This document shows positions 30,705 to 41,069 of a stretch of DNA of 64,000 nt, piece by piece. A program made the position numbers and the translations under genes. Under the pieces are notes generated by a model, which saw only the letters and a list, made by a program, of their open reading frames with translations, was not told the origin of the DNA and ran no database searches. This DNA is from Pseudomonas versuta (GTDB taxonomy: Bacteria; Pseudomonadota; Gammaproteobacteria; Pseudomonadales; Pseudomonadaceae), in assembly GCF_001294575.1 (NCBI RefSeq), contig NZ_CP012676.1, forward strand, positions 62,001 to 126,000, read 5' to 3'. Each line of letters starts with the position of its first letter. The first letter of the stretch is position 1.

Positions 30705-33532
30705 CCGACTACAAAGCCACGCTAAACCTTCCGGACACAGCCTTCCCAATGAAGGCCGGCCTGCCACAGCGCGAACCGCAAATTTTGCAGCGCTGGGACA
30801 GCATTGGCCTGTACGGGAAGTTGCGCGAGATTGGCAAGGATCGTCCGAAGTTCGTACTTCACGACGGTCCTCCGTACGCCAACGGCACAATCCACATCGG
30901 TCATGCGCTGAACAAGATTCTGAAGGACATGATCATCCGCTCGAAAACCCTGGCGGGTTTCGATGCGCCGTACGTGCCGGGCTGGGACTGCCACGGGCTG
31001 CCGATCGAGCATAAGGTTGAAGTGACCCACGGTAAGAACCTGAGCGCGGATAAAACCCGCGAGCTTTGCCGTGCCTACGCCGCCGAGCAGATCGAAGGCC
31101 AGAAGTCCGAATTCATCCGTTTGGGTGTTTTGGGTGACTTCGCCAATCCGTACAAAACCATGGACTTCAAAAACGAAGCCGGTGAAATCCGCGCTTTGGC
31201 CGAAATCGTCAAAGGCGGTTTCGTGTTTAAAGGCCTCAAGCCTGTGAACTGGTGTTTCGACTGCGGTTCGGCCCTGGCTGAAGCGGAAGTTGAATACCAG
31301 GACAAAAAATCTGCGGCCATCGATGTGGCATTCCCGGTCGCCGACGAAGCCAAGCTGGCCGAGGCCTTCGGCCTGGCTACATTGAGCAAGCCGACCTCGA
31401 TCGTGATCTGGACCACCACACCGTGGACCATCCCGGCCAACCAGGCACTTAACGTGCACCCGGAGTACACCTACGCGCTGGTCGACGTGGGCGACAAGCT
31501 GCTGGTGCTGGCTGAAGAACTGGTCGAGTCGAGCCTGGCCCGCTACAACCTGCAGGGTTCAGTCATTGCCACCACTACCGGTGCTGCACTGGAGCTGATC
31601 AACTTCCGTCACCCGTTCTACGATCGCCTGTCGCCGGTTTATCTGGCCGAGTACGTCGAACTGGGCGCAGGCACCGGCGTGGTTCACTCCGCCCCGGCTT
31701 ATGGCGTCGACGACTTCGTGACCTGCAAAGCTTATGGCATGGTCAACGATGACATCATCAACCCGGTTCAAAGCAACGGCGTTTACGTACCGTCGCTCGA
31801 ATTCTTCGGTGGCCAGTTCATCTGGAAGGCCAACCAGAACATCATCGACAAGCTGATTGAAGTCGGCTCGCTGATGTTCACCGAAACCATCAGCCACAGC
31901 TACATGCACTGCTGGCGCCACAAGACGCCGCTGATCTACCGCGCCACCGCGCAGTGGTTTATCGGTATGGACAAACAGCCGACCGAAGGCGACACCCTGC
32001 GTGTCCGGGCGCTCAACGCCATTGAAGACACCCAGTTCGTTCCGGCCTGGGGTCAGGCGCGTCTGCACTCGATGATCGCCAACCGTCCGGACTGGTGCAT
32101 CTCGCGTCAACGCAATTGGGGCGTGCCGATCCCGTTCTTCCTGAACAAGGAAAGCGGCGAGCTGCACCCGCGTACCGTCGAAATGATGGAAGAAGTAGCC
32201 AAGCGCGTTGAAGTTGAAGGCATCGAAGCCTGGTTCAAGATGGACGCTGCCGAGTTGCTGGGCGACGAAGCGCCGCTGTACGACAAGATCAGCGATACCC
32301 TGGACGTCTGGTTCGATTCGGGTACCACGCACTGGCATGTGCTGCGCGGCTCGCACCCGATGGGTCACGAGACCGGCCCACGTGCCGATCTTTACCTCGA
32401 AGGCTCCGACCAGCATCGTGGCTGGTTCCACTCGTCGCTGCTGACCGGTTGTGCCATCGATAACCACGCGCCATACCGCGAGCTGCTGACCCACGGCTTC
32501 ACCGTGGATGAAGCCGGGCGCAAAATGTCCAAGTCCCTGGGCAACGTGATTGCACCGCAAAAGGTCAACGACACCTTGGGCGCCGACATCATGCGTCTGT
32601 GGGTCGCTTCGACTGACTATTCAGGTGAAATCGCGGTTTCTGACCAGATCCTGCAGCGCAGTGCTGACGCCTACCGACGTATCCGCAACACCGCGCGCTT
32701 CCTGCTCTCGAACCTGACCGGCTTCAACCCGGCCACCGACATTCTGCCCGCTGATGAAATGCTGGCCCTGGATCGTTGGGCGGTTGACCGTGCATTGCTG
32801 CTGCAGCGCGAACTGGAACTGCATTACGGCGAATACCGTTTCTGGAACGTGTACTCCAAAGTGCACAACTTCTGCGTGCAGGAGCTGGGCGGTTTCTACC
32901 TCGACATCATCAAGGACCGTCAGTACACCACTGGCGCCAACAGCAAGGCCCGTCGTTCGTGCCAGACCGCGCTGTTCCATATCTCCGAAGCGCTGGTACG
33001 CTGGATCGCGCCGATCCTGTCGTTCACTGCCGATGAGCTGTGGCAATACCTGCCGGGCGAGCGCAACGAATCGGTCATGCTCAACACCTGGTACGAAGGC
33101 CTGAGCGAGATGCCGCAAGGCACCGAGATGGACCGCGCCTACTGGGAGCGGATCATGGCGGTCAAGGTTGCGGTTAACAAAGAGATGGAAAACCTGCGTG
33201 CGGCCAAAGCCATTGGCGGCAACTTGCAGGCCGAAGTCACTCTGTTCGCCGAAGATGATCTGGCTGCAGACCTGTCCAAGCTGAGCAACGAACTGCGTTT
33301 CGTACTGATTACTTCCACCGCCGGTGTTGCGCCGTTTGTACAGGCGCCGGCAGATGCAGTTGTGACCGAAGTGGCAGGCCTCAAGCTCAAAGTGGTCAAG
33401 TCGGCACACGCCAAATGTGCCCGTTGCTGGCATTGCCGCGATGACGTCGGTGTGAACCCGGAGCATCCGGAAATCTGCGGTCGTTGTGTCGACAACATCA
33501 GCGGCGCCGGCGAGGTACGTCACTATGCCTAA
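30701..33532 (+). CDS. ileS: Isoleucyl-tRNA synthetase
   Basis: 943 residues, class I synthetase charging tRNA-Ile. HIGH motif seen as [13 protein letters not shown] near residue 60-70, KMSKS as [10 protein letters not shown] near 607, CP1 editing domain in between (about 200-390, [11 protein letters not shown]), and a C-terminal zinc ribbon with CARCWHC and CGRC (about 905-930). The KMSKS type and length are those of the bacterial mupirocin-sensitive form. Overlaps ribF by four bases and lspA by eight. Confidence 0.98.
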   Translation: MTDYKATLNLPDTAFPMKAGLPQREPQILQRWDSIGLYGKLREIGKDRPKFVLHDGPPYANGTIHIGHALNKILKDMIIRSKTLAGFDAPYVPGWDCHGLPIEHKVEVTHGKNLSADKTRELCRAYAAEQIEGQKSEFIRLGVLGDFANPYKTMDFKNEAGEIRALAEIVKGGFVFKGLKPVNWCFDCGSALAEAEVEYQDKKSAAIDVAFPVADEAKLAEAFGLATLSKPTSIVIWTTTPWTIPANQALNVHPEYTYALVDVGDKLLVLAEELVESSLARYNLQGSVIATTTGAALELINFRHPFYDRLSPVYLAEYVELGAGTGVVHSAPAYGVDDFVTCKAYGMVNDDIINPVQSNGVYVPSLEFFGGQFIWKANQNIIDKLIEVGSLMFTETISHSYMHCWRHKTPLIYRATAQWFIGMDKQPTEGDTLRVRALNAIEDTQFVPAWGQARLHSMIANRPDWCISRQRNWGVPIPFFLNKESGELHPRTVEMMEEVAKRVEVEGIEAWFKMDAAELLGDEAPLYDKISDTLDVWFDSGTTHWHVLRGSHPMGHETGPRADLYLEGSDQHRGWFHSSLLTGCAIDNHAPYRELLTHGFTVDEAGRKMSKSLGNVIAPQKVNDTLGADIMRLWVASTDYSGEIAVSDQILQRSADAYRRIRNTARFLLSNLTGFNPATDILPADEMLALDRWAVDRALLLQRELELHYGEYRFWNVYSKVHNFCVQELGGFYLDIIKDRQYTTGANSKARRSCQTALFHISEALVRWIAPILSFTADELWQYLPGERNESVMLNTWYEGLSEMPQGTEMDRAYWERIMAVKVAVNKEMENLRAAKAIGGNLQAEVTLFAEDDLAADLSKLSNELRFVLITSTAGVAPFVQAPADAVVTEVAGLKLKVVKSAHAKCARCWHCRDDVGVNPEHPEICGRCVDNISGAGEVRHYA

Positions 33533-34040
33533 TACCAGCAATGCCGGGCGCTTCGGGCGCCTGGGCTGGCTTTGGTTGACGTTGCTGGTCCTGGTCATTG
33601 ACCAGGCCAGCAAGACCTACTTCGATAGCTCCCTGCAGATGTACCAGCGCATCGTGGTGATCCCCGATTTCTTCAGCTGGACCCTGGCTTACAATTCGGG
33701 CGCGGCTTTCAGCTTTTTGGCTGATAGCTCGGGGTGGCAGCGTTGGCTGTTTGCCCTGATTGCCGTGGTGGTCAGTACGGTACTGCTGGTATGGCTCAAG
33801 CGTCTTGGACGTAATGACACCTGGCTGGCAATTGCGCTCGCACTGATTCTGGGTGGCGCGCTTGGCAACCTGTATGACCGCATTGCCTACGGCCATGTGA
33901 TCGATTTCATTCTGGTGCATTGGGAGCATCGACTGTTCCCTGCGTTCAATGTCGCCGATAGTGCGATTTGTGTAGGGGCAGTGATGCTGGCGCTGGATAT
34001 GTTCAAAAGTAAGAAGTCCGGAGAGTCCGCTCATGACTGA
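33525..34040 (+). CDS. lspA: Lipoprotein signal peptidase (SPase II)
   Basis: 171 residues with four membrane helices; the aspartyl protease that removes lipoprotein signal peptides. Catalytic Asp motifs [15 protein letters not shown] near residue 120-134 and [11 protein letters not shown] near 149. Start at 33525 inside the end of ileS, giving translational coupling; the in-frame ATG at 33486 would run deeper into ileS. The end overlaps fkpB. Confidence 0.97.
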   Translation: MPNTSNAGRFGRLGWLWLTLLVLVIDQASKTYFDSSLQMYQRIVVIPDFFSWTLAYNSGAAFSFLADSSGWQRWLFALIAVVVSTVLLVWLKRLGRNDTWLAIALALILGGALGNLYDRIAYGHVIDFILVHWEHRLFPAFNVADSAICVGAVMLALDMFKSKKSGESAHD

Positions 34041-34470
34041 GCAACGTATTGGCCAGAACACAGAAGTCACCTTGCATTTCGCTCTGCGTCTTGAAAATGG
34101 CGACACCGTCGACAGCACGTTCGATAAGTCACCCGCCACTTTCAAGGTTGGTGATGGCAGTCTGTTGCCGGGTTTTGAAGCCGCTCTATTCGGCTTCAAG
34201 GCCGGTGACAAGCGCACTCTGGAGATCCTTCCGGAAAATGCGTTCGGCCAGCCGAACCCGCAAAATGTACAGATAATTCCACGTTCGCAATTCAAGGACA
34301 TGGAGCTGTCTGAAGGCTTGCTGGTGATCTTCAATGACGCGGCAAACACCGAGCTTCCGGGTGTGGTCAAAGTTTTTGATGACGAGCAAGTGACTATCGA
34401 TTTCAACCACCCGCTGGCAGGCAAGACCCTGACCTTCGACGTGGAAATCAAAGACGTCAAAGCGCTGTAA
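34033..34470 (+). CDS. fkpB: FKBP-type peptidyl-prolyl isomerase (SlpA/FkpB)
   Basis: 145 residues. FKBP fold with inserted flap domain typical of the SlyD/SlpA branch: [81 protein letters not shown]. There is no His-rich tail, so it is SlpA and not SlyD. Cytosolic isomerase and chaperone. It overlaps lspA by eight bases and precedes ispH, the standard order. Confidence 0.96.
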   Translation: MTEQRIGQNTEVTLHFALRLENGDTVDSTFDKSPATFKVGDGSLLPGFEAALFGFKAGDKRTLEILPENAFGQPNPQNVQIIPRSQFKDMELSEGLLVIFNDAANTELPGVVKVFDDEQVTIDFNHPLAGKTLTFDVEIKDVKAL

Positions 34471-34476
34471 TTCAGT

Positions 34477-34494
34477 GCCCGGCGAAAGCCGGGC
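34477..34494 (+). terminator. Small hairpin between fkpB and ispH
   Basis: GCCCGGC-GAAA-GCCGGGC with a stable GAAA tetraloop. No T tract directly after it; it may be an attenuating or protective structure rather than a full terminator. Confidence 0.5.
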
Positions 34495-34535
34495 CTGATT
34501 GGCATTATTTTTCTGCGCGTCCCACGAGGCCTAGC

Positions 34536-35483
34536 ATGCATATCAAACTCGCCAACCCCCGTGGCTTCTGTGCTGGGGTGGATCGAGCGATTGAAATCGT
34601 CAATCGCGCTCTGGAAGTATTCGGTCCGCCTATCTATGTTCGCCATGAAGTGGTGCACAACAAATTTGTCGTTGAAGACCTGCGCTCCCGTGGCGCTATC
34701 TTTGTCGAAGAACTGGATCAGGTACCGGACGACGTTATCGTCATCTTCAGTGCCCACGGTGTTTCCCAGGCCGTGCGTACCGAGGCTGCAGGCCGTGGCC
34801 TTAAAGTGTTCGACGCGACCTGTCCGCTGGTTACCAAGGTGCACATCGAAGTTGCGCGTTATAGCCGTGACGGTCGCGAGTGCATTCTGATCGGCCATGC
34901 CGGTCACCCTGAAGTCGAAGGCACAATGGGTCAGTACGATGCCAGCAATGGCGGCGCTATTTACCTGGTCGAAGATGAAAAGGATGTTGCCAACCTGAAT
35001 GTCATCAACCCGGAAAAACTGGCGTTTGTGACTCAAACCACCTTGTCGATGGACGATACCAGCCGGGTCATCGATGCTCTGCGTGCCCGTTTCCCGGCTA
35101 TTGGCGGGCCGCGCAAGGATGACATCTGCTACGCCACGCAAAATCGTCAGGATGCCGTCAAACAGCTGGCTGACGAATGTGATGTGGTGTTGGTGGTGGG
35201 CAGCCCTAACAGTTCCAACTCCAACCGCTTGCGTGAGCTTGCCGAGCGTATGGCAACCCCGGCCTACCTGATCGATGGCGCCGAAGACCTGCAACAAAGC
35301 TGGTTTGAAGGCGTTGAATCCATTGGTATCACTGCTGGTGCTTCGGCGCCTGAAGTGCTGGTGCGGGGTGTGATTCGCCAATTGCACGCATGGGGCGCAA
35401 CGGGTGCTGATGAATTGGCCGGCCGGGAGGAGAACATCACATTCTCCATGCCTAAAGAGCTGCGCGTTCGCTTGCTGCTTTAA
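34536..35483 (+). CDS. ispH: 4-Hydroxy-3-methylbut-2-enyl diphosphate reductase
   Basis: 315 residues, last step of the MEP isoprenoid pathway, with a [4Fe-4S] cluster. Cluster cysteines lie in [12 protein letters not shown] (Cys12), [11 protein letters not shown] (Cys96) and [12 protein letters not shown] (near 197). SNSNRLRE and the catalytic Glu region (QTTLSMDDT) are also seen. The stop overlaps by four bases the stop of the convergent fimT-like gene. Confidence 0.98.
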   Translation: MHIKLANPRGFCAGVDRAIEIVNRALEVFGPPIYVRHEVVHNKFVVEDLRSRGAIFVEELDQVPDDVIVIFSAHGVSQAVRTEAAGRGLKVFDATCPLVTKVHIEVARYSRDGRECILIGHAGHPEVEGTMGQYDASNGGAIYLVEDEKDVANLNVINPEKLAFVTQTTLSMDDTSRVIDALRARFPAIGGPRKDDICYATQNRQDAVKQLADECDVVLVVGSPNSSNSNRLRELAERMATPAYLIDGAEDLQQSWFEGVESIGITAGASAPEVLVRGVIRQLHAWGATGADELAGREENITFSMPKELRVRLLL

Positions 35484-35995
35484 GCACATAACGCTTGCGC
35501 CGCCTGATCGCGGCGCAAGCTGATACGCCCACTTTTGGCCAGCACCACCTGATAATGGCTCATCGCAGTCCGGGCCTGGCAAATATGCAACGTCCCGGCC
35601 TGAAACGCTCCACCGGTGAGCAAAGGCTCACCCAGCGGGTTAAACCGAACATAATTCTTTACGGGTGTATTACCGGCAATCGGTATGCGAATGTTGCCTT
35701 GCCTTTCGGACAGCACCGGGTTGTCCGGGTCGAGATAGCCCCGACCGCTTAGATCCAGAGTCACCTTCCAGCCTCTGCTCCAGTCTTCTTCCATCGCATG
35801 CACGATCACATATTGATGCCGTAACAGTGCCTGCGCGCGAGCATTGCGCAGGCTGCTTGCCAATTGCTCAGCCACACTTAGACGCCGTTGCTGTTCTACC
35901 AGTGCGTTGTAAGCCGGGCTCGCGACTTGAGTGGTTAGCGCAACGATCAGCAGGGCGAATAACAGCTGGATCAGACTCATCCCTTGTTGATTCAT
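35480..35995 (-). CDS. fimT: GspH/FimT family pseudopilin
   Basis: 171 residues, minor pilin-like protein. Leader MNQQG, then [20 protein letters not shown]: a normal hydrophobic helix, but the residue at +5 after the peptidase cleavage is Gln instead of the nearly invariant Glu. C-terminal domain (about 40-171) matches GspH/FimU type ([31 protein letters not shown]). GGGAGG five bases before the ATG is a strong ribosome site. It faces away from pilVWXE; in P. aeruginosa fimT/fimU run with them. Could equally be called fimU. Confidence 0.85.
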   Translation of the reverse strand: MNQQGMSLIQLLFALLIVALTTQVASPAYNALVEQQRRLSVAEQLASSLRNARAQALLRHQYVIVHAMEEDWSRGWKVTLDLSGRGYLDPDNPVLSERQGNIRIPIAGNTPVKNYVRFNPLGEPLLTGGAFQAGTLHICQARTAMSHYQVVLAKSGRISLRRDQAAQALCA

Positions 35996-36192
35996 GATGT
36001 CCTCCCTGATGCACCATGCATGCGCCTTTTGATGTATAGATCGGGAAGAGGGTGGTCGTGCATGGCAACAGTTTCATCATGTTTTAGCCTTAATACGTAT
36101 CCCGTTGCGCACCTGATTCAATGAACAATCCCTTTGCTTTCACAGCATATTCCTACTCGTAGAGCTGTTTCTCGAGGCTAGTCTTTGAGTAT

Positions 36193-36213
36193 GGCGACGC
36201 AGGACGTGTCGCC
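36193..36213 (+). promoter_or_regulatory. Hairpin in the pilV leader
   Basis: GGCGAC-GCAGGACGT-GTCGCC lies 24 bases before the pilV ATG, in the 240-base gap between the divergent fimT and pilV. It could affect translation of pilV; no promoter was assigned with confidence. Confidence 0.35.
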
Positions 36214-36236
36214 AGGCAACGCTTAAGGATGGCGCC

Positions 36237-36701
36237 ATGTATCGATCTGAAAAAACACACCAGGCCGGAATGACCTTGATCGAGGTGCTGATTGCGACGT
36301 TGATCCTGTCCGTCGGTGTGTTAGGGCTGGCTGGTGTTCAACTCAATGCTCTCAAGCACACCGACAGTGCATTGATGACGACCCAGGCCAGTTTTATTGC
36401 CTACGACATGCTTGATCGGATTCGTGCAAATTCTGCCGCGAGCTACAGCTTTTCAGGGCTGGATCAGCGCACGGGCGCTATAAGCATGAGTGGTGTGCAG
36501 GGGCAGGACCTGAGCGATTTCAAGCGCCATATCCGACAGTTCGGCGGTGCCAGTGCCAAAGGCGATATCGCGCTCAGTGGTAATCAAGTGAGTATTACCC
36601 TGAAGTGGGATAACTCGCGCGCGACCCATCGGCCCGGTTCGTTTCGGACTTTTACGCTGATCAGTCAAATTGCCCCGCACGTTGCCGGTAGCGCGTCATG
36701 A
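36237..36701 (+). CDS. pilV: Type IV pilus minor pilin PilV
   Basis: 154 residues with prepilin leader MYRSEKTHQAG followed by MTLIEVLIATLILSVGVLGL, including Glu+5. The length and the following LAGVQLNALKHTDSALMTTQ match PilV. Minor pilins PilV, W, X and FimU prime pilus assembly at the inner membrane. The stop overlaps pilW by four bases. TTAAGGATGGCGCC gives the ribosome site. Confidence 0.93.
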   Translation: MYRSEKTHQAGMTLIEVLIATLILSVGVLGLAGVQLNALKHTDSALMTTQASFIAYDMLDRIRANSAASYSFSGLDQRTGAISMSGVQGQDLSDFKRHIRQFGGASAKGDIALSGNQVSITLKWDNSRATHRPGSFRTFTLISQIAPHVAGSAS

Positions 36702-37393
36702 GACGTTCTGAGGCGGGGCTGGGCCTGATTGAACTGATGGTGTCACTGGTCCTGGGCATGTTGGTGGTGCTGGGCCTTACCGAAGTTTTTTTAAGTGTTC
36801 GCGCTACTTACAGCACCCAGCAATCATCGGCGCTACTACAGGAAGATGCGCGTTACGTGCTCAGCAAGATCGCTCAGGAAATTCGGATGGTCGGCATGTT
36901 CGGCTGTCTGCCCAGTGATCGCATCATTGATGCACCCTCAGCATTCCAGCGACCTATCTCCTGGCAGGGCCCTCCAGGCTCCCGGTCGTTACATATGGTG
37001 AGTGCAGACGTAGGGCTTCAAGGGGGGAAGCCTGACTGGACTGTCGTGTCTGACTGTACAACTTCTGCGCAGGCGTACAGCGGTACGCGATCGTCATTGG
37101 CTCCCGGAGAAATAGCCTTTCCTGTGCGTGAACTGTTTTACCGTTTCGAAAACGGGCAGTTAAAGTCAGGGCCCAATAAAACCGTGCTACTCGATAATGT
37201 AGCTGCGTTTGATGTGAGCTTTGGTGTAGCCGATCCCTCCAACCCGCATTCAGTCACGCGCTATGAAGACAGTCCGGGCGATGTCGCCAGTATCCGTAGC
37301 GTGCGTATTGCCCTGACATTGCGAGACCCCGGGGGGCGAGTAAAAGATCAGGGCTATCACCTGATGGTGGCTCTGCGTAATCGACTGGTTTAG
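36698..37393 (+). CDS. pilW: Type IV pilus minor pilin PilW
   Basis: 231 residues; leader MRRSEAG then LGLIELMVSLVLGMLVVLGL with Glu+5. PilW-like body with RYVLSKIAQEIRMVGMFGC. Somewhat shorter than P. aeruginosa PilW as I recall it (about 270). It is translationally coupled to pilV, and pilX follows after eight bases. Confidence 0.92.
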   Translation: MRRSEAGLGLIELMVSLVLGMLVVLGLTEVFLSVRATYSTQQSSALLQEDARYVLSKIAQEIRMVGMFGCLPSDRIIDAPSAFQRPISWQGPPGSRSLHMVSADVGLQGGKPDWTVVSDCTTSAQAYSGTRSSLAPGEIAFPVRELFYRFENGQLKSGPNKTVLLDNVAAFDVSFGVADPSNPHSVTRYEDSPGDVASIRSVRIALTLRDPGGRVKDQGYHLMVALRNRLV

Positions 37394-37401
37394 GGCGCAC
37401 T

Positions 37402-37944
37402 ATGCCTGTTTCTTCGAGTACTCAGAGCGGCATGGCGCTATTGGTCAGCCTGGTTTTCTTGCTGTTACTCAGTCTGCTTGGTCTGGCCTCAATGGACAGT
37501 GCAGTACAGCAGGAAAAAATGACCGGCAGTGTCCTGCACGCCAATCACTCATTCCAGGCTGCAGAAACTGCCCTGCGTAGCGGTGAGTCATGGGTTTCTG
37601 TGCATTGGTCGGGCGTGTCCGACTGTCGTTCGCCTGTTCGATGTGCCCCGCCGGCAGAGGTGCGCACTCAGAAATCTTCCGGCATGCACTCGATATCCGG
37701 AATTCACTGGCTACCGGTTGTGGATGGCCTTTACGGCGTGCAGAGCCTTGGTTTGAGTATCACTCCGACCCACTTGCCCGTAACGACTTCGACCCGCTTG
37801 TACCGTGTTACGGGCATTGGTATGCATGGCCAGTCACGCACTGTCCTGGAAAGTATTCTTGCTCATTATCAGGACCTGGATGGCGAAGGCGCAGAGACAG
37901 GCCCCCTGCAATTGAACAGGGTCATGTGGCGGCAAATCCAGTAG
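37402..37944 (+). CDS. pilX: Type IV pilus minor pilin PilX
   Basis: 180 residues; leader MPVSSSTQSG then MALLVSLVFLLLLSLLGLAS. The lack of Glu+5 is usual for PilX/GspK-type tip proteins. AAETALRSGE at about residue 53 is typical of PilX. In P. aeruginosa pilY1 follows; here pilE follows after ten bases and pilY1 is absent. Confidence 0.9.
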   Translation: MPVSSSTQSGMALLVSLVFLLLLSLLGLASMDSAVQQEKMTGSVLHANHSFQAAETALRSGESWVSVHWSGVSDCRSPVRCAPPAEVRTQKSSGMHSISGIHWLPVVDGLYGVQSLGLSITPTHLPVTTSTRLYRVTGIGMHGQSRTVLESILAHYQDLDGEGAETGPLQLNRVMWRQIQ

Positions 37945-37954
37945 GGAGTGAGTG

Positions 37955-38356
37955 ATGTCCAGGCATGGAGCAGGCTTTACTTTGATCGAACTGATTGTGG
38001 TGGTAGCCGTCGTCGGCATTCTTGGTGGATTGGTTTATCCGGCTTACAGCGACTCGGTAAAGCGTGCCTATCGCTCTAAAATCGTGGTCTTGCTGTCGGA
38101 GCAATCCCAAAGTCTGGAGCGTTTTTATACGGAAAAAGGTTTATACAGTGGGGCGCAAAACCTTGGTTCGGGCAATGAGCAGTATCTGATTACCCATGAT
38201 CTCGCGGATCATGCTTTCTTGCTGACGGCTACCCGCAGAGAGGGTTCGTCCATGGCGGGCGATGTGTGCGGGAACTTCTCCTTGGCCCACACCGGTGTTA
38301 AAGCGATATCCCAGGCCGCTCCGGACCTGACAGTGCAGCAGTGTTGGGGGCGTTAA
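37955..38356 (+). CDS. pilE: Type IV pilus minor pilin PilE
   Basis: 133 residues; leader MSRHGAG then FTLIELIVVVAVVGILGGLV with Glu+5, ending CWGR with a Cys pair (DVCGNF, QQCWG) likely in a disulfide loop. Best fit is PilE of the fimU-pilVWXY1E set. ATG at 37955 is taken over the adjacent GTG at 37952; GGGAGTGA is upstream. It is last in the pilVWXE run and 32 bases before thiO. Confidence 0.9.
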   Translation: MSRHGAGFTLIELIVVVAVVGILGGLVYPAYSDSVKRAYRSKIVVLLSEQSQSLERFYTEKGLYSGAQNLGSGNEQYLITHDLADHAFLLTATRREGSSMAGDVCGNFSLAHTGVKAISQAAPDLTVQQCWGR

Positions 38357-38388
38357 TAATATATTTTTATTTCGGGCTGAGTTGATAG

Positions 38389-39501
38389 ATGGCTAAGCAA
38401 CAACGAGTGGTGATTGTGGGGGGCGGCGTTATCGGGCTGCTGACAGCGTTCAATCTGGCAGCTGAAGTCGGGCAGGTAACGCTGGTTGATCAGAGTGCTG
38501 TCGGACAAGAGTCTTCCTGGGCAGGTGGCGGGATTGTTTCTCCACTTTATCCGTGGCGCTACAACCCTGCCGTTACAGCCCTGGCTCACTGGTCACAGGA
38601 TTTTTATCCACAGTTGGCAGGGCGATTATTCGCCTCGACAGGCATCGATCCCGAAGTTCACACCACCGGCTTGTACTGGCTTGACCTTGAAGACGAGGCG
38701 CAAGCACTGGCGTGGGCCAAGCGCGAGGGGCGCCCGTTACGCACGGTTGAAATTGCGGCCGTTAACGAGGCGGTACCTGTATTGGGGGCCGGCTATTCGA
38801 GGGCCATTTACATGGCAGACGTAGCCAATGTGCGTAATCCCCGGCTTGTGAAGTCACTCAAGGCAGCGTTGCAAGCAATGCCCAATGTCACGATTCACGA
38901 GCAATGCGAGGTGTTGGGGTTTATCCGTGAGGGTGAAAATATCTGCGGAGTGAACACGGTTCAGGGTGAAATGCGCGGTGATGAGGTGGTGTTGGCGGCG
39001 GGAGCCTGGAGTGGTGAGCTGCTCAATAGCCTGGGCCTTGAATTGCCCGTGGTCCCCGTCAAAGGACAGATGATTCTGTATAAGTGCGAGCCTGATTTTT
39101 TGTCTTGCATGGTGCTGGCTAAAGGGCGCTATGCGATTCCTCGACGTGACGGTCACGTCTTGATTGGCAGCACGCTCGAGCACGAAGGCTTCGATAAAAC
39201 CCCGACTCCAACTGCCCTTGAGAGCCTGAAGGCGTCCGCGATTGAGTTGGTTCCGGCTTTGGCTGATGCGCAGCCTGCAGGGCACTGGGCCGGGTTGCGC
39301 CCGGGCTCACCTGAAGGTATTCCCTATATCGGGCGGGTCGCAGGTTTTGGCGGGTTGTGGCTCAACTGCGGGCACTATCGCAATGGGCTGGTACTGGCCC
39401 CGGCATCCTGTCAGCTGTTCGCCGATCTGTTGTTGGGGCGTAGACCGATCATCGATCCGGTGCCTTATGCGCCACAAGGACGTATCCAGGGCATGGCTTA
39501 A
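38389..39501 (+). CDS. thiO: Glycine oxidase / FAD-dependent oxidoreductase ThiO
   Basis: 370 residues of the DadA/ThiO fold. N-terminal FAD-binding VVIVGGGVIGLLTAFNLA near residue 7-24, ESSWAGGGIVSPLYPWRY near 43-60, and C-terminal AGLRPGSPEGIPYIG and NCGHYRNGLVLAPA. Makes iminoglycine from glycine for the thiazole moiety of thiamine. No other thi genes are adjacent; its place beside pilus genes is the same in other pseudomonads as I recall. Confidence 0.93.
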   Translation: MAKQQRVVIVGGGVIGLLTAFNLAAEVGQVTLVDQSAVGQESSWAGGGIVSPLYPWRYNPAVTALAHWSQDFYPQLAGRLFASTGIDPEVHTTGLYWLDLEDEAQALAWAKREGRPLRTVEIAAVNEAVPVLGAGYSRAIYMADVANVRNPRLVKSLKAALQAMPNVTIHEQCEVLGFIREGENICGVNTVQGEMRGDEVVLAAGAWSGELLNSLGLELPVVPVKGQMILYKCEPDFLSCMVLAKGRYAIPRRDGHVLIGSTLEHEGFDKTPTPTALESLKASAIELVPALADAQPAGHWAGLRPGSPEGIPYIGRVAGFGGLWLNCGHYRNGLVLAPASCQLFADLLLGRRPIIDPVPYAPQGRIQGMA

Positions 39502-39563
39502 AGCCTGTGGGTGGTTGGTTGCTATCGTCGGCAAGCGGGCCCCACAAGTTCGGCATGTCGACG

Positions 39564-39794
39564 TTACCCCCGGGGCTTCGGTCCTTGCTCCAGATGGTTT
39601 TGGGTGCAATACCACTCTTGCTGTTGGCTCAGAGCCCGGTCTCGGGGCAGATGTACGCCGCAGTGGGCGCAACGCACCATGGGTTGAGCGCCCGGGTCGA
39701 CCGGTTTTTTAGTTGCTGCCGGCCCGGCTTTGTACTTGCGCCAAAGCCATACGCCAGCAGCAATCAGAGCAGCCCAGATCAGTAAACGAAGCAT
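39564..39794 (-). CDS. PP0621 family small membrane protein
   Basis: 76 residues: one N-terminal helix (MLRLLIWAALIAAGVWLWRK) and a short zinc-ribbon-like tail with CAHCGVHLP and YCTQNH. I recognise it as the PP0621 family, found next to pilus regulators or bamD in Pseudomonas. The function is unknown. It probably binds zinc on the cytoplasmic side. In P. aeruginosa the pilSR pair lies in this interval; here it is absent. Confidence 0.85.
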   Translation of the reverse strand: MLRLLIWAALIAAGVWLWRKYKAGPAATKKPVDPGAQPMVRCAHCGVHLPRDRALSQQQEWYCTQNHLEQGPKPRG

Positions 39795-39869
39795 GGTTAT
39801 CCGCTATTAGAGAAAAGTTGCGCCAGTTTAGCCAAGGTATTGGCAGGCGCACAGGGTCAAATCAAACAT

Positions 39870-39899
39870 AAAAAAAGAGCCCCTCAGGGCTCTTTTTTA
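39870..39899 (-). terminator. Intrinsic terminator of bamD
   Basis: AAAAAAGAGCCC-CTCA-GGGCTCTTTTTT, 14 bases past the bamD stop on the minus strand; A/T tracts on both sides. Confidence 0.92.
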
Positions 39900-39913
39900 C
39901 GTGGACCGAATGA

Positions 39914-40927
39914 TCAATCGAACAGGCCAAGGGTCATGTAGCTGAACCAGGAGCGGCTTTTATCTTCCGGCTCTGGTTCTGGAATTACATTGCCGTCAGC
40001 ATCTTTAGGCTTCAGGTCAGCCGGGATTGCGTCTTTGGCGTCCTGATACTGTTTCTTGATATCCAGATTGGCACGGGTTTCACCCGGTGGCAGCGGTGTG
40101 CTGGATTCAATCATGCCCAGTGTGGCCTTGCTCAGCCATGAGCGGTTATCCGAGTCGGAAACCTGTGGCACAAACTGACCGTCAACCAGGCTTGGGTGGT
40201 TCGGGTAGTTGTCTTTCAGCACTTCGAGGCTGGTGTTGGCGAGTTCGTCGAGGTGCATGCGCTGATAAGACTCGACCATCACCGCGAGGCCGTCGCCGAC
40301 CGAAGGGGTTTCCTGGAAGTTTTCGACAACATAGCGACCACGGTTTGCGGCGGCTACATATGCCTGACGGGTCAGGTAGTAATCGGCTACGTGGATTTCA
40401 TATGCCGCCAGCAGGTTACGCAGATAGATCATGCGTTGCTTGGCGTCAGGGGCGTAGCGGCTATTCGGAAAGCGGCTGGTGAGCTGCGCGAATTCATTGT
40501 AGGAGTCGCGTGCTGCGCCCGGGTCCCGCTTGGTCATGTCCAGCGGCAGGAAGCGCGCCAGCAGGCCCACGTCCTGGTCAAACGAGGTCAGCCCTTTTAG
40601 GTAGTAGGCGTAATCAACGTTTGGATGCTGTGGATGCAGGCGAATGAATCGCTCGGCAGCGGACTTGGCGGCTTCCGGTTCGGAGTTTTTATAGTAGGCG
40701 TAGATCAGTTCGAGCTGGGCCTGATCGGCATAGCGTCCGAACGGATAGCGCGACTCTAAAGCCTTCAGCTTGGCGGTAGCACTGGTATAGCTGTGGTTAT
40801 CCAGGTCGGCCTGCGCCTGCTGGTACAGCTCGACTTCGCTCAGGTTGTCGTCAACGACTTCTTTAGTCGACGAGCAGGCGGCGGTCAGTGCGAGGATGGC
40901 GATCAGCAGCAGGTGTCTCACTTGCAT
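39914..40927 (-). CDS. bamD: Outer membrane assembly lipoprotein BamD
   Basis: 337 residues. Lipoprotein signal [20 protein letters not shown] with Cys19. TPR-type helices through about residue 250 ([60 protein letters not shown]). Part of the BAM complex inserting beta-barrel proteins. The C-terminal tail (about 260-337) with [20 protein letters not shown] is the Pseudomonas-type extension. Start at 40927 fits the signal peptide; the in-frame extension to 41011 has none. Divergent from rluD. Confidence 0.96.
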   Translation of the reverse strand: MQVRHLLLIAILALTAACSSTKEVVDDNLSEVELYQQAQADLDNHSYTSATAKLKALESRYPFGRYADQAQLELIYAYYKNSEPEAAKSAAERFIRLHPQHPNVDYAYYLKGLTSFDQDVGLLARFLPLDMTKRDPGAARDSYNEFAQLTSRFPNSRYAPDAKQRMIYLRNLLAAYEIHVADYYLTRQAYVAAANRGRYVVENFQETPSVGDGLAVMVESYQRMHLDELANTSLEVLKDNYPNHPSLVDGQFVPQVSDSDNRSWLSKATLGMIESSTPLPPGETRANLDIKKQYQDAKDAIPADLKPKDADGNVIPEPEPEDKSRSWFSYMTLGLFD

Positions 40928-41069
40928 GGCGGCTTGCGTCCCTATGACGGCCGCTGTCTTGGGCGGGTCCGTCCTGTTATGATGAGCGCCCCGTGAAAAG
41001 CCTCGGGGCAAAAGACGCCGTATTTAACCACAAGCGCGCAGCCGAAACCAAAGGCTTGGCGCGGTCCTG

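Noticed and set aside
33498..35582. Minus-strand open frame of 694 codons over lspA, fkpB and ispH
   Set aside because: It lies antisense to three clear essential genes and its translation has no family resemblance; long antisense frames are normal in GC-rich DNA.
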